From Pararhodobacter marinus (GTDB lineage Bacteria; Pseudomonadota; Alphaproteobacteria; Rhodobacterales; Rhodobacteraceae), in NCBI RefSeq assembly GCF_003122215.1, contig NZ_QEYD01000002.1:248001-312000 (forward strand): 64,000 nt of DNA, written 5' to 3'. The notes below the pieces were generated by a model. That model searched no databases. It was not told the origin of the DNA and saw nothing but the letters and a program-made list of their open reading frames with translations. Shown here piece after piece: positions 47,647-56,011 of this stretch (position 1 is its first letter; each line of letters begins with the position of its first letter). A program made the translations under genes and the position numbers.

Positions 47647-48810
47647 TTACCCGCCGACCGATCGCAGCATCTCGCGCGAAATGATGTGGCGCTGGATCTC
47701 CGACGTCCCCTCCCAGATCCGTTCGACCCTTGCGTCGCGCCAGATGCGTTCGAGCGGCAATTCGTCCATCAGGCCCATCCCGCCATGGATCTGGATCGCC
47801 TCGTCCGCGATCATCGCCAATGCCTCGGTCGCTTTCAGCTTGGCCATCGCCATGTCGCCATCGGTGACGCTGCCCTCGTCGAATTTCCACGCGGCCTCGT
47901 AGGTCAGAAGTTCGGCCGCCTTCAGCTCCAGCGCCATATCGGCCAGCTTGAAGCTGACGCCCTGGAACTTGCCGATCTGCTGGCCGAACTGCTTGCGTTC
48001 GGCGGCGTAGGACAAAGCGTGGTCGAGCGCCCGCTGCGCCCGCCCGATCGAGGTCGCGGCGACCTGCAGCCGGGTCGCGCCCAGCCAGTCATTGGCCACG
48101 TCGAACCCCTTGTGGACCTCGCCCAGGATATTCCGGGCCGGGACGCGGCAATCGTCGAATTCCAGAACCGAGTTGGTATAGCCGCGATGCGAGACGTTGC
48201 GGTAGCCGTCGCGCACGGTGAAGCCCTTGGTGCCCTTGTCGACGAAGAAGGCGGTGATCTTCTTCTTCTTGCCGCGCGGCGTGTCCTCTTCGCCGGTGGC
48301 CAGGAAAGCGATGGTGAAGCCCGCGACATCGGCATGGCTGATGAAATGCTTGGTGCCGTTCAGGATCCAGTCCTCGCCGTCCTGCCGGGCCGAGGCGCTC
48401 ATGCCGCGCAGGTCGGATCCGGCGCCCGGCTCGGTCATGGCCAGGCAGTCCCAGGTCTCGCCGCGGATGCAGGGCATGAGGTATTTCTCACGCTGCTCGG
48501 GCGTGCCGGCCAGCAGGATGTTCGACGGCCGCGCCACGCAGGTCCAGTGCAGCGCGTAATTCGTCCGGCCCAGCTCGCGCTCGTAGAGCAGCCACGACAG
48601 CGTATCGAGTCCCGCGCCGCCGACCTCTTCGGGCATGTTGGCGGCATAGAGCCCGGCCTCCATGGCCTTCTTCTGCAACTCGCGGATCAATTCCATCGGC
48701 AGATGGCCGGTCCGCTCGACCAGCGCTTCGTGCGGATAAAGCTCGGTCTCGACGAAGGCGCGCGTCGTATCGACGATCATGCGCTGTTCTTCGGTCAGTC
48801 CAAAATGCAT
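47647..48810 (-). CDS. Acyl-CoA dehydrogenase, probable gamma-butyrobetainyl-CoA dehydrogenase
   Basis: 387 residues. FAD-dependent acyl-CoA dehydrogenase with N-terminal helices, the beta domain (LAMTEPGAGSDLRGM, WILNGTKHFISHAD) and the C-terminal bundle (AAERKQFGQQIGKFQG, IQIHGGMGLMDELPLER, ERIWEGTSEIQRHIISREML). The catalytic Glu position is in WEGTSEIQ. In this operon the expected reaction is gamma-butyrobetainyl-CoA to crotonobetainyl-CoA; that substrate is inferred from the CaiD-like and LcdH neighbours, not from residues. AAGGAG lies before the ATG. The 90 bases upstream, to lcdH, hold nothing recognised. Confidence 0.87.
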   Translation of the reverse strand: MHFGLTEEQRMIVDTTRAFVETELYPHEALVERTGHLPMELIRELQKKAMEAGLYAANMPEEVGGAGLDTLSWLLYERELGRTNYALHWTCVARPSNILLAGTPEQREKYLMPCIRGETWDCLAMTEPGAGSDLRGMSASARQDGEDWILNGTKHFISHADVAGFTIAFLATGEEDTPRGKKKKITAFFVDKGTKGFTVRDGYRNVSHRGYTNSVLEFDDCRVPARNILGEVHKGFDVANDWLGATRLQVAATSIGRAQRALDHALSYAAERKQFGQQIGKFQGVSFKLADMALELKAAELLTYEAAWKFDEGSVTDGDMAMAKLKATEALAMIADEAIQIHGGMGLMDELPLERIWRDARVERIWEGTSEIQRHIISREMLRSVGG

Positions 48811-48900
48811 CTTTGTCAGCTCCTTACGGGTCGACGTTATGGTGTCGGGCCACCGGCGCCCGCGGCATTCCGGGCACCTTGGGAAGCAGGTCGCCCCGGG

Positions 48901-50367
48901 TCACCCCCGCGGCGCGCCCACGAAACGACCGGCGGCGGCGGGACGCTCCAGCGCCTTGTGTGCCTCGGCGATGGGCATCAGCCGGTCCAGCACTGCGGGT
49001 TTCGCCGCGCAGGTCTTGCCCGCTTTCATGTCCACATGCAGCAGCATCTGCTCGATCGAGGCGACCAGCGTGTCGCCGCGCTGGATGCGGATGAACAGGT
49101 GGAGCCGCTTCTCGTCGGCCGACAGAACCTGAACCGAACCGGTCAGCCGGTCGCCCAGCTTCGCTTCGCCCGCGTGCAGAATGTGGCTTTCGGCGGTGTA
49201 GTAGCTGTGACCGCCCGCGACATAGTCGAGCCCGGCCCCGATATGGCGCAGGAACGCATCGCAAGTCTCTGACGAGGCGAACAGATACCGGCTTTCGGTC
49301 ATGTGCCCGTTATAGTCGATCCAGCCGGGCAGCACCTGCATATGCGCCATCACCATCGGCGCGGCGGTCTCGGGCGTGGGATCGGGCGCGGTCGCACGGC
49401 GGCGGGCGTCATGCTCCAGAAGCACCTTGCCGGCGCCCCAGTTGCTGTCTTTCAGCACCCGCATGAAGCCGATCAGGTTGCGGTCGCGAATACGTTCCAA
49501 GTCGCGGATCGAATGCATGCCCGATTGCGCATCCGACTGCCCGGCGATCAGCTCGACCAGTTCGTCATTGTATTCCGGGACGTCCATGAGCCGCGTCCAC
49601 GGCCAGCTCAGGCAGGGGCCGAACTGGTCGAGGAAGTGCTTCATCCCGGCTTCACCGCCGGCGATGCGATAGGTTTCGAACAGACCCATCTGACCCCAGC
49701 GCAGGCCGAAGCCCATGCGGATCGCCTCGTCGATTTCCTCGGTCGTGGCGACGCCGTCCTTGACCAGCCACAGCGCCTCGCGCCAGACGGCTTCCAGGAA
49801 ACGGTCGGCGATGTGGGCGTCGATCTCCTTGCGCACATGGAGTGGGAACATCCCGATTTCGCGCAGGATTTCCTTTGCGTTTTCAATCACTCCCGAGTCG
49901 TTCTTGTCGGACGGGACGATTTCGGCCAAGGGCAACAGATAGACCGGGTTGAACGGATGCGCGACGAAGATTGTCGCGGGATTGGCGGCGTTTTCCTGCA
50001 ATTGCGAGGGCTTGAAGCCCGACGTGGATGACCCCATCGGCACATGCGGCGCCGATTGCTGGATCTGGGCATAGACGCGGTGTTTCAGGTCCAGTCGCTC
50101 CGAGATGGATTCCTGAATATAATCAGCGCCTTCGACGGCGTCGTGAATGCTGTCTTCGAAGGTCAGCGTGCCTTCTTCCGGCATCGGGACGTCGGCCAGA
50201 GCGGGCAGCGCGGCGCGGGCATTGGCCAGAACCTCGGCCACCTTGCGGGGGGCTTCGGGATCGGGGTCGAAGACCGACACGTTCCAGCCCGAGAGCAGGA
50301 AGCGGGCGGCCCAGCCACCCCCGATGACGCCCCCACCGATGATGGCGGCCTTGCGATTGTTGGACAT
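48901..50367 (-). CDS. lcdH: Fused L-carnitine dehydrogenase / betainyl-CoA thioesterase
   Basis: 488 residues, two enzymes in one chain. Residues 1-~320 are a 3-hydroxyacyl-CoA-dehydrogenase-like NAD-binding protein (AAIIGGGVIGGGWAARFLLSG, VAHPFNPVYLLPLAEIVPS, KEIDAHIADRFLEAVWREAL), converting L-carnitine to 3-dehydrocarnitine. From ~340 a hotdog-fold thioesterase follows (VLPGWIDYNGHMTESRYL, the D and H region of 4-hydroxybenzoyl-CoA-thioesterase type) that would release glycine betaine from betainyl-CoA. GGAGAAC precedes the ATG at 50367. The same fusion is known from other alphaproteobacteria; in Pseudomonas the functions are separate (cdhA, cdhC). It follows the BKACE gene in the operon. 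Confidence 0.93.
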   Translation of the reverse strand: MSNNRKAAIIGGGVIGGGWAARFLLSGWNVSVFDPDPEAPRKVAEVLANARAALPALADVPMPEEGTLTFEDSIHDAVEGADYIQESISERLDLKHRVYAQIQQSAPHVPMGSSTSGFKPSQLQENAANPATIFVAHPFNPVYLLPLAEIVPSDKNDSGVIENAKEILREIGMFPLHVRKEIDAHIADRFLEAVWREALWLVKDGVATTEEIDEAIRMGFGLRWGQMGLFETYRIAGGEAGMKHFLDQFGPCLSWPWTRLMDVPEYNDELVELIAGQSDAQSGMHSIRDLERIRDRNLIGFMRVLKDSNWGAGKVLLEHDARRRATAPDPTPETAAPMVMAHMQVLPGWIDYNGHMTESRYLFASSETCDAFLRHIGAGLDYVAGGHSYYTAESHILHAGEAKLGDRLTGSVQVLSADEKRLHLFIRIQRGDTLVASIEQMLLHVDMKAGKTCAAKPAVLDRLMPIAEAHKALERPAAAGRFVGAPRG

Positions 50368-50380
50368 GGAGTTCTCCGGG

Positions 50381-50710
50381 TCAGTCGACGCAGATGTCGA
50401 CGCGTTCGCCATCTTCGGCGAGGAACGCGTAACAGCCGAACGGGTAGTTGTAGATTGCGCAGGTGCGCGTGTCGGCGTCGCAATAGGACGAGCAGTCGGA
50501 CGCGACCGAACAGCTTTCACCGGCCTGAGGCGAGCGTGTCGCGCACATCTCGTTGCCGCTGAGCCCGGCGATCAGGACCTGTCCGCCCGCCGCCTCGCAT
50601 TGCGCCCGTGCGTCGGGTGCAAGCCGGTCGGCCGGAGGCGGGGAATCGTCGCCGGACGGGGTGCAGGCGGCAAGGGCCAGCGCGACCGACAGGATCAGCG
50701 GCAATTTCAC
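50381..50710 (-). CDS. Small Cys-rich lipoprotein inside the carnitine operon
   Basis: 109 residues from a GTG that overlaps the BKACE stop (GTGA). Lipoprotein signal (KLPLILSVALALAAC). The mature chain has a Pro/Asp-rich linker and then eight further cysteines (AQCEAAGG, EMCATR, SCSVASDCSSYCDADTRTCAIY, FGCYAF, DICVD), enough for four disulfides. I do not recognise the family. Its position between the carnitine cleavage enzyme and lcdH may be accidental or may relate to substrate capture at the membrane. The GTG start is supported by overlap only. Confidence 0.7.
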   Translation of the reverse strand: MKLPLILSVALALAACTPSGDDSPPPADRLAPDARAQCEAAGGQVLIAGLSGNEMCATRSPQAGESCSVASDCSSYCDADTRTCAIYNYPFGCYAFLAEDGERVDICVD

Positions 50711-51615
50711 AGCGGCGCCCTCTTTTCCAGCTTCAGCCGGGTGCGCACCTCGTCGGGGGTGATGACGCGCGCGCCCATGTTCTCGGCGATGGTGACGGCG
50801 CGCTCGACCAGCTGCGCGTTGGTCGCCAGCACGCCCTTGTCGAGCCACAGGTTGTCTTCCAGACCCACCCGCACATTGCCTCCCGCAAGGATCGAGGCCG
50901 CGACATAGGCCATCTGGTGACGTCCCAGGGCGAAGGCCGACCAGTGCCAGTCGGCGGGCACGTTGTTCACCATCGCCATGAAAGTGTTCAGATCGTCCGG
51001 CGCCCCCCACGGCACGCCCATGCAAAGCTGCACCAGCACCGGGTCCTTGATGATCCCTTCGCTGACCAGTTGCTTGGCGAACCACAGATGGCCGGTATCG
51101 AAGGCTTCGATCTCGATCTGCACACCCGAATCGGTCATCCGCTGCGCCATGTCGCGCAACATGCCGGGCGTGTTGACCATGACGTAATCGGCTTCGGCGA
51201 AGTTCATCGTGCCGCAATCGAGGGTGCAGATCTCGGGCCGGCAATCGACGACGTGCTGCACGCGCTCGGCGGCGCCGGCCATGTCGGATTTCTGCGACAT
51301 GCGGTTCATCGCCTCGGTGCCGTCGAACATCAGGTCGCCGCCCATCCCGGCGGTCAGGTTCAGGACAACATCGGTGCCCGAATCGCGGATCCGCTCGGTC
51401 ACCTCGCGGTAAAGCGCCGGATCGCGCGAGGGCACGCCCGTTTCGGGGTCGCGGACGTGGCAATGGACGATGGCGGCACCCGCCTTGGCCGCGTCGATCG
51501 CGCTGTCGGCGATCTGCTGCGGCGAGCGGGGCACATGCGGGCTGCGGTCCTGCGTCCCGCCCGAGCCGGTGATGGCGGCGGTGATGAAGACCTCGCGGTT
51601 CATGGTCAGAGGCAT
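50707..51615 (-). CDS. BKACE family enzyme, 3-dehydrocarnitine:acetyl-CoA cleavage
   Basis: 302 residues, TIM-barrel beta-keto acid cleavage enzyme (DUF849). Zinc ligands are expected in IVHCHVRDPETG (H-x-H) and in FDTGHLWFAK, and the GLEDNLWLDKG stretch is typical. The enzyme family moves the beta-keto acid acetoacetate unit to acetyl-CoA; next to carnitine dehydrogenase the predicted reaction is 3-dehydrocarnitine plus acetyl-CoA to betainyl-CoA plus acetoacetate. GGGAG lies 6 bases before the ATG at 51615. First gene of the operon, with a divergent GlxA-type regulator. It is the counterpart of Pseudomonas CdhB. Confidence 0.92.
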   Translation of the reverse strand: MPLTMNREVFITAAITGSGGTQDRSPHVPRSPQQIADSAIDAAKAGAAIVHCHVRDPETGVPSRDPALYREVTERIRDSGTDVVLNLTAGMGGDLMFDGTEAMNRMSQKSDMAGAAERVQHVVDCRPEICTLDCGTMNFAEADYVMVNTPGMLRDMAQRMTDSGVQIEIEAFDTGHLWFAKQLVSEGIIKDPVLVQLCMGVPWGAPDDLNTFMAMVNNVPADWHWSAFALGRHQMAYVAASILAGGNVRVGLEDNLWLDKGVLATNAQLVERAVTIAENMGARVITPDEVRTRLKLEKRAPL

Positions 51616-51650
51616 TGGTTTCTCCCGTGTTCGGGCGCAGCGTAACAGGG

Positions 51651-51679
51651 TTGCGGCATAAGAATTGGCGCAGTACGAA
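51651..51679 (+). promoter_or_regulatory. Candidate promoter of the GlxA-type regulator
   Basis: TTGCGG (51651-51656), 17 bases, TACGAA (51674-51679). A start site seven bases on falls on the A of the ATG at 51686, so the transcript could be leaderless. The spacer of the divergent pair is only about 70 bases, so any operator for the BKACE operon must lie here too; no convincing palindrome was found. Confidence 0.3.
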
Positions 51680-51685
51680 ATCGAT

Positions 51686-52669
51686 ATGGCAAATTCCGAA
51701 ACCATCTTTGCGCCGTCCAACGCCACGCTGGAGATCGCCGTGCTGGTCCTTCCGCGCGCCTCGATCCTCGAAGTGGCCTCGGTGCTGGACCCGATCCGCT
51801 CGGCCAACCGGCATCTGGGGCGCGAAGGCTTCCGCTGGCGCGTGGTCTCGCCCGATGGTGGGCCGGTGCCCTTGACCTGCGGGATCGAACTGCCCGCGAA
51901 GGGCGGGTTGGCGGCAGCCGAGGGCGCGGACGTGCTGATCGCGGTGGCGGGCTACGGGCAGTCCGAGGGGGCGCCGCGCAGCGTCATCGCCGGTCTGCGG
52001 CGCATGGCCGGGCGGTTCCGCGCGGTCGGGGGGGTCGATGCGGGGCCGTGGGTGCTGGCGCGCGCGGGCTTGCTGGATGGCCACCGCGCGACCGTCCACT
52101 GGGAGGATATGGAGGATTTCGCCGCCGCCTTTCCCGCCGTGGACGTGGTGGCGGACCGCTATGTCGTCTCGCGCAACCGGTTCACGGCGGGCGGCGCGGT
52201 GCCAGCGGCGGACCTGATGCTGCATCTGATCGGCAGCCGTTGCGGGGCGGGCGTTGCGGGACAGGTCGCGGATTCGTTCCTGTACGACGCCCGCGCGGAC
52301 GGCGCCCGGCCGCAGCGCACGGGGCTGGTCCCGGGCGCGCGCGACCCGAGGCTTTCGGCCGCGCTGACGCTGATGAGCCGCCATCTGGAAGAGCCGCTGA
52401 GTCTTGAGCGGATCGCGCAGGATCAGGGGGTCGGCGTCCGTCGGCTGGAGCAAGTGTTCCGCGACGGGCTGGGGCAGGGACCGGGTGCCGCCTATCTGGA
52501 ATTACGGCTGCAGGGCGCGCGGCGGATGATGGCCGATACCGCGCATCCGGTGCAGGAAATTGCCCTGCGCTTCGGCTTCAGCGACCAGTCCAGTTTTTCG
52601 CGCGCGTTCCGGCGGCGTTTCGGTCACCCCCCGCGCGCGATGAGAAGCGCGCGGACGGGGACGGGCTGA
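51686..52669 (+). CDS. GlxA/CdhR-type AraC family transcriptional regulator
   Basis: 327 residues. N-terminal DJ-1/PfpI-like domain (IAVLVLPRASILEVASVLDPIRSANRH, VLIAVAGYGQSEGAP) and C-terminal AraC helix-turn-helix pair (LSLERIAQDQGVGVRRLEQVFR and VQEIALRFGFSDQSSFSRAFRRRFG). This is the class to which CdhR of Pseudomonas belongs, which senses carnitine and activates carnitine catabolism. Divergent placement from the BKACE-lcdH operon supports that role. The start is uncertain: ATG at 51686 without Shine-Dalgarno, or TTG at 51665. Confidence 0.88.
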   Translation: MANSETIFAPSNATLEIAVLVLPRASILEVASVLDPIRSANRHLGREGFRWRVVSPDGGPVPLTCGIELPAKGGLAAAEGADVLIAVAGYGQSEGAPRSVIAGLRRMAGRFRAVGGVDAGPWVLARAGLLDGHRATVHWEDMEDFAAAFPAVDVVADRYVVSRNRFTAGGAVPAADLMLHLIGSRCGAGVAGQVADSFLYDARADGARPQRTGLVPGARDPRLSAALTLMSRHLEEPLSLERIAQDQGVGVRRLEQVFRDGLGQGPGAAYLELRLQGARRMMADTAHPVQEIALRFGFSDQSSFSRAFRRRFGHPPRAMRSARTGTG

Positions 52670-52762
52670 CGATTTTGCCAGTTGGACTGCGCCTCAGCTG
52701 GGCGCGGGGCGTTCCGGCGCCTTCCTGTGGATGAAAGCTGCCGATGCGCTCGGGATCTTGAA

Positions 52763-52789
52763 CTTATTTAGCGATAACTTGTAGATAAG
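52763..52789. repeat. Imperfect inverted repeat in an AT-rich spacer
   Basis: CTTATTTA (52763-52770) and TAGATAAG (52782-52789) pair with one mismatch around an 11-base loop. The spacer 52745-52826 is clearly richer in A/T than the surrounding DNA. No function is assigned. Confidence 0.45.
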
Positions 52790-52800
52790 CTTGCCTGCTC

Positions 52801-52826
52801 ATGTCAGGCAATTAAATGCCTGACAT
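52801..52826. repeat. Perfect 10-bp inverted repeat next to the tyrS stop
   Basis: ATGTCAGGCA, loop ATTAAA, TGCCTGACAT. It begins one base after the tyrS stop codon (minus strand) and lies between tyrS and the convergent regulator. It could be a terminator without T-run, a protein-binding palindrome, or an RNA-processing hairpin. Confidence 0.7.
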
Positions 52827-52827
52827 A

Positions 52828-54078
52828 TCAATCCAGCGCAACCAGCGCGTGACGCTTGCGTCCGGCGGTCAGTTTCAGCGGCGACGACAGGTCGGCACCG
52901 GTGATCACCAGTCCGGTGTCACCCAGCGCTTCGTCGTTCACCCGCGCGCCACCTTCCGCGATCAGACGCTTCGCGTCCTTGCCCGATTTCGCCAGTCCCG
53001 CGCGTACGAAAAGCTGCACGATCGACACGCCCTCGGCCGCTTCGGCGGCGGTGAGCGTGACGCGGGGCAGATCCTCGCCCAGGCCGCCCTGCTCGAACAC
53101 CGCTTTCGCCGTGGCCTCGGCCGCCTCGGCCGCGTCCGCACCATGGCACAGCGTGGTGACTTCGCGCGCAAGGACGATCTTGCCCTCGTTGATCTCCGAC
53201 CCCTGCAGCGCCCCCAGACGGTCGCATTCCTCGACCGGCAACTCGGTATAGAGCTTCAGGAACCGGCCCACATCGGCATCCGTCGTGTTGCGCCAGAACT
53301 GCCAGAACTCGTAGGGGCTGAGCATGTCGGCATTGAGCCACATGGCCCCGCCCTGCGACTTGCCCATCTTCCGCCCGTCCGAGGTGGTCAGAAGCGGCGT
53401 GGTCAGGCCGAAGATCTGCGCGTCGATCACCCGGCGCGTCAGGTCGATGCCGTTGACGATGTTGCCCCATTGATCCGACCCGCCCATCTGCAACAGGCAG
53501 CCATAGCGGCGGCGCAGTTCCAGGAAGTCATAGGCCTGCAGGATCATGTAGTTGAATTCGAGGAAGGACAGAGATTGCTCGCGGTCGATGCGCGACTTGA
53601 CGCTTTCGAACGACAGCATCCGGTTGACCGAGAAATGCCGCCCGATATCGCGCAGGAATTCAAGGTAGTTCAGCCCGTCCAGCCATTCGGCATTGTTGAG
53701 CATGATCGCGTCCGACGCCCCGTCGCCATAGGCGAGGTACTTGGCGAAGACGTTCTTCATGCTGGCGATGTTGCCGTCGATCGCCTCGGGCGTCAGCAGA
53801 GGGCGCTCGTCCGAGCGGAACGAGGGGTCGCCCACCTTGGTCGTGCCGCCGCCCATCAGGGTGATCGGCTTGTTGCCGGTCTTCTGGAACCAGCGCAGCA
53901 GCATGATGTTCAGAAGATGCCCGACATGCAGCGATTTCGCCGTCGCGTCATAGCCGATATAGGCGGGCACGCCGCCCTTGAGCAGCGCCTCGTCGAGGCC
54001 CTGAAGATCGGTGCAATCGGCAAGGAAGCCGCGCTCGATGATGATGCGCAGGAAGTCCGATTTGGGCTGATAGGTCAT
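52828..54078 (-). CDS. tyrS: Tyrosyl-tRNA synthetase
   Basis: 416 residues, class I aminoacyl-tRNA synthetase. The HIGH-type motif is HVGHLLN in [14 protein letters not shown] near residue 45-52, and the KMSKS motif is KMGKSQGG near residue 230. Substrate-binding text [13 protein letters not shown] is standard. A C-terminal S4 RNA-binding domain ([24 protein letters not shown], then KRHALVALD) ends the protein. Normal length. It diverges from anmK with about 100 bases in between. Confidence 0.97.
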   Translation of the reverse strand: MTYQPKSDFLRIIIERGFLADCTDLQGLDEALLKGGVPAYIGYDATAKSLHVGHLLNIMLLRWFQKTGNKPITLMGGGTTKVGDPSFRSDERPLLTPEAIDGNIASMKNVFAKYLAYGDGASDAIMLNNAEWLDGLNYLEFLRDIGRHFSVNRMLSFESVKSRIDREQSLSFLEFNYMILQAYDFLELRRRYGCLLQMGGSDQWGNIVNGIDLTRRVIDAQIFGLTTPLLTTSDGRKMGKSQGGAMWLNADMLSPYEFWQFWRNTTDADVGRFLKLYTELPVEECDRLGALQGSEINEGKIVLAREVTTLCHGADAAEAAEATAKAVFEQGGLGEDLPRVTLTAAEAAEGVSIVQLFVRAGLAKSGKDAKRLIAEGGARVNDEALGDTGLVITGADLSSPLKLTAGRKRHALVALD

Positions 54079-54105
54079 GGCGTCTGTCCGGTCATTTCGC
54101 TTGTC

Positions 54106-54134
54106 TTCACCGCGCGGGTCGGGCTGTCTATAGA
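54106..54134 (+). promoter_or_regulatory. Candidate promoter of anmK
   Basis: TTCACC (54106-54111), 17 bases, TATAGA (54129-54134), inside the palindrome TCTATAGA. The predicted start lies about 36 bases before the ATG at 54177. No equally good pair was found for tyrS in the same spacer. Confidence 0.35.
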
Positions 54135-54176
54135 CCGAAGCGCCCGTGAAGGGAAAGAGCCGCGAAAGGTTGCGCG

Positions 54177-55256
54177 ATGAAGAAGGCCGGAATGCAGCGC
54201 GTGCTGGGTACGATGTCGGGAACCTCGCTGGACGGGGTGGACGCGGCGGTGCTGCTGACCGACGGGGTCGAGATCGGCGGCTTCGGTGAAACGGCCTATC
54301 GTCCCTACAGCGACGACGAACGCGATATCCTGCGCGCGGCGCTTGGCAGCTGGCCCGGCTCGGCGCTGGCCGAGGCGGCGGCCGAAGTGGTCGAGCTGGC
54401 CCATGCCGAATTGCTGGCGAAGTTTCGCGATATCGACCTCGTGGGTTTCCACGGCCAGACCCTGGCGCATGATCCGGGCGGTCGGGGGACGCATCAGGCG
54501 GGCTCGGGGCAGGATCTGGCGCAGGCGCTGGGATGGCCGGTCGTGTGGGATTTCCGCTCGACCGATGTCCGGCTGGGCGGGCAGGGCGCGCCCCTGGCGC
54601 CGTTCTATCACCACGCTCTGGCGCGTTTCATAGGCGCGGACGGGCCGCTCGGGTTCCTGAACCTGGGCGGGGTTTCGAATGTGACCTGGTGCGATCCGCG
54701 CATCCCCGCGCCCGACCATGCCTGCCTGGCCTTCGATTGCGGACCGGCCAACGCGCCGATGGACGATTATTGTGCGACCCACCTGGGATGCCCGCGCGAC
54801 GAGAACGGATCGCGTGCGGCGCGCGGCGTGCCCGAGGCCGCGCGGCTCGAAGCTTATGTCGCCCATCCGTTCTTTCGCCGGATCCCGCCCAAATCGCTCG
54901 ACCGCGCGGCCCCGGTGCCCGATGTTCAGGGCCTGTCCCCCGAGGACGCGCTCGCCACGCTTGCCGCCGCCTGCGCCGCAGGCGTGTCGCTGGCCTTCGA
55001 ACATTTCCCCGAACCGCCCGCGCGGCTTCTGGTCTGCGGCGGCGGACGGCACAACGCGACGCTGATGGCGATGATCACGGCGGGATGCGATTGCCCGGTG
55101 GCGCCGGTCGAAACCGCGGGGCTCGACGGCGACATGATCGAGGCGCAGGCCTTCGCCTATCTCGCCGCCCGCGTCGCGCGGGGGCTGCCGACCTCGGCCC
55201 CCGGCACGACGGGCGTCGCCGCGCCGGTGGGCGGGGGCACGCTGAGCCGGCCATAG
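54177..55256 (+). CDS. anmK: Anhydro-N-acetylmuramic acid kinase
   Basis: 359 residues of the ASKHA fold. Recycles peptidoglycan 1,6-anhydro-MurNAc to MurNAc-6-phosphate. Phosphate motif [69 protein letters not shown] and [12 protein letters not shown] are diagnostic, and the end reads [15 protein letters not shown]. Normal length. The divergent tyrS/anmK pair is conserved in alphaproteobacteria. Together with amiC and PBP1A, peptidoglycan turnover is well represented in the window. Confidence 0.96.
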   Translation: MKKAGMQRVLGTMSGTSLDGVDAAVLLTDGVEIGGFGETAYRPYSDDERDILRAALGSWPGSALAEAAAEVVELAHAELLAKFRDIDLVGFHGQTLAHDPGGRGTHQAGSGQDLAQALGWPVVWDFRSTDVRLGGQGAPLAPFYHHALARFIGADGPLGFLNLGGVSNVTWCDPRIPAPDHACLAFDCGPANAPMDDYCATHLGCPRDENGSRAARGVPEAARLEAYVAHPFFRRIPPKSLDRAAPVPDVQGLSPEDALATLAAACAAGVSLAFEHFPEPPARLLVCGGGRHNATLMAMITAGCDCPVAPVETAGLDGDMIEAQAFAYLAARVARGLPTSAPGTTGVAAPVGGGTLSRP

Positions 55257-55270
55257 CGGGTGCGGCGGGC

Positions 55271-55343
55271 AGGCAGGGGGGCTGTCTGCCCCCCTCGCGC
55301 TGACGCGCTCACCCCCCGAGGATATTTATGGAACAAAGATGGG
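55271..55343 (+). repeat. Dispersed intergenic repeat, copy 6
   Basis: Hairpin CAGGGGGGCTGTCTGCCCCCCTCG-type, a second inverted pair (GCGCTGACGCGC), then ACCCCCCGAGGATATTTATG and GAACAAAGATG. It lies after anmK and before the convergent TetR gene. It carries a full tail with ATG, but no long frame follows. Confidence 0.75.
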
Positions 55344-55417
55344 GCGTTAACGAGGCTTTAACCCCCCTCATCGCTCGCAGGATGTCCCTGAGAGGCTGAT
55401 TCTGGCGCGCGGTCGGC

Positions 55418-56011
55418 TCAGGGTTGCAGCAGCTTGTCGAACAGCGTCTCGAGATAGGTCTCGGCGCCATCCATCGGGTCGGCGCCGGTGCGGATCATGC
55501 GGATCTGGGCGTCGAAATCGGCATAATGCTGGGTCAGCGCCCAGATCGAAAAGATCAGGTGGTAGGGGTCCACGGCCGCGATCTGCCCGTTGGTGATCCA
55601 GCGGCGGATGACCTGCGCCTGATCGTCGACCAGCCGTTTCAGATCGCCGCCGATCAGGTCGGCAAGCCGGGGCGCGCCCTGCAGCACCTCGTTGGCGAAG
55701 AGCCGGGATTCGCGCGGCAATTCACGCGACATCTGCAGCTTGCGGCGCATATAGGCCTTGATCTCGTCGCGGCCGTTGCCGTCGGGATTCATCGCCCTCA
55801 GTGGCGCGAGCCAGGTGTCGAGCAGATCAGCCAGAAGCGCGCGGTGCATCGCTTCCTTGCTGTCGAAATAATACAGCAGGTTCGGTTTCGACAGCCCCGC
55901 GACGCCCGCGATCTGGTCGAGCGTGGCGCCGCGGAACCCCTGGGCCGAGAAGACGTCGAGCGCGGCTTCGAGGATGACGCGCCGGTTGCGCCGCTGGATG
56001 CGGGTCGTCAT
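55418..56011 (-). CDS. TetR family regulator, RutR-like (downstream copy)
   Basis: 197 residues. N-terminal helix-turn-helix in AALDVFSAQGFRGATLDQIAGVAGLSKPNLLYYF (residues ~16-49), then the RutR/YcdC-like C-terminal ligand domain (SRELPRESRLFANEVLQGAP, IRRWITNGQIAAVDPYHLIFSIWALTQHYADF). RutR senses uracil/thymine in E. coli. The ATG at 56011 overlaps the stop of the first TetR gene (ATGA), so the two are cotranscribed. It lies beside the pyrimidine operon, so control of that operon is the obvious inference. Confidence 0.88.
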   Translation of the reverse strand: MTTRIQRRNRRVILEAALDVFSAQGFRGATLDQIAGVAGLSKPNLLYYFDSKEAMHRALLADLLDTWLAPLRAMNPDGNGRDEIKAYMRRKLQMSRELPRESRLFANEVLQGAPRLADLIGGDLKRLVDDQAQVIRRWITNGQIAAVDPYHLIFSIWALTQHYADFDAQIRMIRTGADPMDGAETYLETLFDKLLQP

